A stretch of DNA of 64,000 bases from Sphingomonas hankyongi (lineage in GTDB: Bacteria; Pseudomonadota; Alphaproteobacteria; Sphingomonadales; Sphingomonadaceae), in contig NZ_JAMGBE010000002.1 in the NCBI RefSeq assembly GCF_023516575.1, positions 708,320-772,319 on the forward strand, written 5' to 3'. A program made the translations under genes and the position numbers. This document shows positions 61,496-64,000 of this stretch, one piece after another. The notes below the pieces were generated by a model. The model did no database searches. It had not been told where the DNA came from and was given only the letters and a program-made list of their open reading frames with translations. Within the stretch, counting starts at the first letter, position 1, and each line of letters opens with the position of its first letter.

Positions 61496-64000
61496 TCAGC
61501 CGTTTGACGGAGCTGCGTCCTGATGCATCGTCATGGGATCCATGGCGTGCATTCCGTGGCCGGTGAACCCGGCGAAAATGGCCATGTCCCCGATTGGAAC
61601 GCTACCCGCGCCATGGCTTGCAAGTGCCTCCAGGCCCTTGCCGGCATGGTGCCCGCCATGTTCCGACACCGCGTTGACGAGCGCGTCGATGTCCGGGCCG
61701 TGATGCCCGCCACCGCTGAGCGCATCGGCCAGAACCTTGCCGACGACCTCATTGTGCTGGGCATTGCCGTCGACGCTGACAGCGTTGCCATCGACGCCCT
61801 TGCCATGGCCTTCGCCCTTGCCGCCCGCGGCAAGCAGCTCGGCACCCGGCATGACGATCGCCTGCGTGGTGAAGACCGACTGACTGCCGGCATCATTCGC
61901 CGCCGGCGCGTCCTCGCCCTGCGCAAGAGCACTGACCGCAGCAGGACCCGCGCCATGAGCGTCGCTTACCGAATGATCGCTCTGCTGATCGGCGGAGTGC
62001 GAACCGCGGTTGTCGCCGCTGCTCTTGGGATCGTCGCTTTGCTGCTGCGGACCGAGCAGACCCAGGCTTTCACGGGTCGAGCTGTTCTGCTCGACGTGCA
62101 AGTCATGCACTGCGCCGCCCTTGGCTTCGAAGTGGCTGACGTTGTCGTGACCCGACACCTTGCCACCGTCATCGCTTGGTGAAGCCGCGGCGGCGGACTC
62201 CATGCCGGCAGCGGCGAGAGCAGCGGACATGATCATCGTGTTCGTGCCCGCCGTCCGCAGATTGTCGTTCGCGGACAAAGTGGAGAGCGAGGAGAACGAA
62301 CTCGATCCGTCCGGCACCAGCGTGAGGTCGATCGTTCCGGTCGACTTGTCGCCATCGGCGTCTGTCGCAGTCACGCCCAGCGCCAGGTCGATGTTGTTGC
62401 CGGCCAGCTCGGTGAAATAACCGAAATTGCCGATCGCGAACGGAGCGCCCGAGAAGGTGTCCGATGGGCTCGGCGTAGCCGGATTGAGAACACCATCCGC
62501 GCTGGTGATCGCAATTGCGTCATAGTCGGCACCGCCAACCGTATCGAACGAGACGTTGGCGCCGGCATTGAGACCAGTGATCACGAAGGTGCCGTCGCCC
62601 ATCGCCACGATCGTGTAGGTCGTGTCGCCGGTTACCACGATCGAGCTCTGATCGATGGCGACGATCGAACCTGTAAGGTCCGTCAGCGTGCCGGTGTCAG
62701 GGTCATTATACGCTGCGATGCGGATAGCGGCGTTACCACCACCCTGCGTCTGCATGACGGAGAAGGACGTTCCGTGGACCGCATAGTGGCCATCGAAAGT
62801 GTAGCCCGCCACGTCCTTTTCGTCGCCGGACCCATAACGGACGTCCTGCACGAAATCGATGCGGATCCCTTCACCATTGTCGATCCACTGGTTGGAGTTA
62901 CCGATATCCGTTGCCGAGGTGTTGACGGAACCGCCGGCATTCGTCGGCGTCAGCAACAAGTCCGGACTGTCGTTGTTATCGTCGTTGATATCGTTGCCGT
63001 CGGAGTCGAGGCCGATCCAGTCGTTCTGTCCCGCCGGAGCCGTCGAGAAGTCCGAGATCGTGATGCCCGATCCGTCGTCGATCGTGTCGTTGAAGTGGAT
63101 CGTGTACGTGCTGGTCGAACCGAACCCGGTTCCTGCATTGAGGGACGCGGTGAATACGACCGAGTCCTCCAGTAGCTGGAAGCCCGGTGTAGTACCGCTT
63201 TCTACATAAGCGGTCAGCGTGTTGGTCCCGAAGCCGGTAACCAGGATCGCGTCGCCATGCGACGTCAATGCGACACCGTTGGCATCCTTGAGCGCTTCGC
63301 CGTTGGTGTGACCGGTCGCGGTGAACAGCAGGCTGCCGAAACCGTCCGCCCCGATGAAGTTCTCGCCCGTCCCGTCGTTGTTCGCGTCGTTGATGAGACG
63401 CGTGACGTTAGCGGTGCCGTCGTTCACGAGCGCGTTGTCTTGCGTCGTGACCGTGGAATCATCGGTATCGATCAGATCTACCGGGGAGAAATTCACCGGT
63501 GCATCATTCTCGATGTTGATCGCGACGCCGCCGGAGATGATGACGCTGTCGCCGTCGGTGTCCGTCGCCTTGAACACATTGTCGAGGCTGAGCGTCTCGA
63601 CGAACGATTCACCCTCACCCGTCGCGAGGTTCGCATCGTTGTCATGGTCGATGTTGTCGAGCAGCGTGAAATCATACTCGCTGTTCGGACCATCGAACGT
63701 GACGGTGAAGGCCACCTTGCTCGGGTCGTTGCCGACGAGGCCGCGTGCATGCGTCGCATCGACATAATCCCACACGATGTTGACCCCGTTCTGGGTCAAC
63801 CCCGTGTTCACGCCGTCGATCGCGCTATTGAGGCTGATCGTAACCGGCGAGTCCGCGCCCGGGGTCACCAGGCTCTGGAGTTGCGCGACCGTGATCGACG
63901 CGTTCACCGTCTTGCCGGCCTCATTGTTGCCGATCGCATTGGCGTTGTTGAGCGCGTCTTCGTGCACCGTCGGTGTCGTCAATGACGTCGTGTTGTTCAC
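61496..64000 (-). CDS. C-terminal part of giant T1SS-repeat adhesin (5' end outside window)
   Basis: At least 834 residues, open at the right edge. Residues about 1-590 of the visible part are Asp/Asn/Thr-rich repeat domains of the DUF5801/T1SS-143/VCBS kind (FKATDTDGDSVIISGGVAINIENDAP; VTATDADGDKSTGTIDLTLVPDG). The last ~240 residues differ: Ala-rich (MIMSAALAAAGMESAAAA), then Gln/Asp/Ser and His/Gly-rich, ending near DPMTMHQDAAPSNG. No GGxGxDx RTX nonapeptides are visible. It is immediately upstream of the type I secretion genes and opposite a LapG-type protease, so it is probably a LapA-like surface adhesin. Confidence 0.85.
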   Translation of the reverse strand: MNNTTSLTTPTVHEDALNNANAIGNNEAGKTVNASITVAQLQSLVTPGADSPVTISLNSAIDGVNTGLTQNGVNIVWDYVDATHARGLVGNDPSKVAFTVTFDGPNSEYDFTLLDNIDHDNDANLATGEGESFVETLSLDNVFKATDTDGDSVIISGGVAINIENDAPVNFSPVDLIDTDDSTVTTQDNALVNDGTANVTRLINDANNDGTGENFIGADGFGSLLFTATGHTNGEALKDANGVALTSHGDAILVTGFGTNTLTAYVESGTTPGFQLLEDSVVFTASLNAGTGFGSTSTYTIHFNDTIDDGSGITISDFSTAPAGQNDWIGLDSDGNDINDDNNDSPDLLLTPTNAGGSVNTSATDIGNSNQWIDNGEGIRIDFVQDVRYGSGDEKDVAGYTFDGHYAVHGTSFSVMQTQGGGNAAIRIAAYNDPDTGTLTDLTGSIVAIDQSSIVVTGDTTYTIVAMGDGTFVITGLNAGANVSFDTVGGADYDAIAITSADGVLNPATPSPSDTFSGAPFAIGNFGYFTELAGNNIDLALGVTATDADGDKSTGTIDLTLVPDGSSSFSSLSTLSANDNLRTAGTNTMIMSAALAAAGMESAAAASPSDDGGKVSGHDNVSHFEAKGGAVHDLHVEQNSSTRESLGLLGPQQQSDDPKSSGDNRGSHSADQQSDHSVSDAHGAGPAAVSALAQGEDAPAANDAGSQSVFTTQAIVMPGAELLAAGGKGEGHGKGVDGNAVSVDGNAQHNEVVGKVLADALSGGGHHGPDIDALVNAVSEHGGHHAGKGLEALASHGAGSVPIGDMAIFAGFTGHGMHAMDPMTMHQDAAPSNG

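Noticed and set aside
1..64000. CRISPR arrays, insertion sequences, integrases, phage genes or rRNA
   Set aside because: I looked for regularly spaced repeats, transposase motifs and attachment-site duplications, including next to tRNA-Phe, and saw none.

Overview
The window is dense, high-GC, single-copy bacterial chromosome. Several features point to an alphaproteobacterium of the Sphingomonadales: large TonB-dependent receptors next to tetratricopeptide (TPR) sulfotransferases and 2-oxoglutarate (2OG) oxygenases, a DUF6445 protein, the dnaJ-like/bolA/cobS/cobT gene set, IF-1 with a TTG start, and many ATGA-type gene overlaps. This assignment is inference from gene content and order; no rRNA or taxonomic marker search was possible.

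Layout. 1-5.2 kb: an FAD/NADP reductase cut by the left edge, a PHA-granule-family protein, an M15-like peptidase and clpB. 5.3-12.1 kb: first surface module, with a sulfotransferase-like protein diverging from a 2OG oxygenase plus TPR-sulfotransferase pair, and a convergent TonB receptor. 12.4-20.2 kb: housekeeping (xseA, DUF2093, purD, CNNM/CBS protein, OmpA-like lipoprotein, tadA, rpmB), then a candidate small RNA at 20.3-20.47 kb. 20.5-28.8 kb: cobT and cobS, separated by a second 2OG oxygenase and a secretory island of two M10 serralysin-type RTX metalloproteases, the first translationally coupled to a small exported protein. 28.9-33.8 kb: an HxlR-type regulator diverging from a six-gene cluster of two GSTs, a double DUF1428 protein, VOC proteins and a RibD-C/DHFR-like reductase. 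33.8-43.5 kb: dnaJ-like, bolA, pirin, alpha/beta hydrolase, nusB, thiL, hppA, quinone reductase, infA, maf, a short RNase E/G-like protein, yacG and tRNA-Phe. 43.5-52.6 kb: second surface module, with DUF6445, a TonB receptor with a proline-rich tail, then TPR-sulfotransferase, TPR-Asp/Asn-hydroxylase and TPR-2OG oxygenase in series. 53.1-64 kb: a Lap-like adhesin system with an apparent LapG pseudoenzyme, a DUF4142 lipoprotein, an intact LapG-type protease and, convergent to it, a type I secretion operon (HlyD, SleB hydrolase, LapB-type ABC exporter, TolC) downstream of the 3' end of a giant repeat adhesin gene.

How the parts may work together. The LapG-type protease lies tail to tail with the exporter that would secrete the adhesin, matching the known logic of periplasmic proteolytic release of LapA-type adhesins. 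The pseudo-LapG beside it is the most unusual local feature. The same exporter may also serve the two serralysins, which have no dedicated secretion genes nearby. The two surface modules repeat one theme (TonB receptor, TPR sulfotransferase, 2OG oxygenase), suggesting covalent modification of receptors, their cargo or other envelope proteins; that is a hypothesis, not something the sequence proves.
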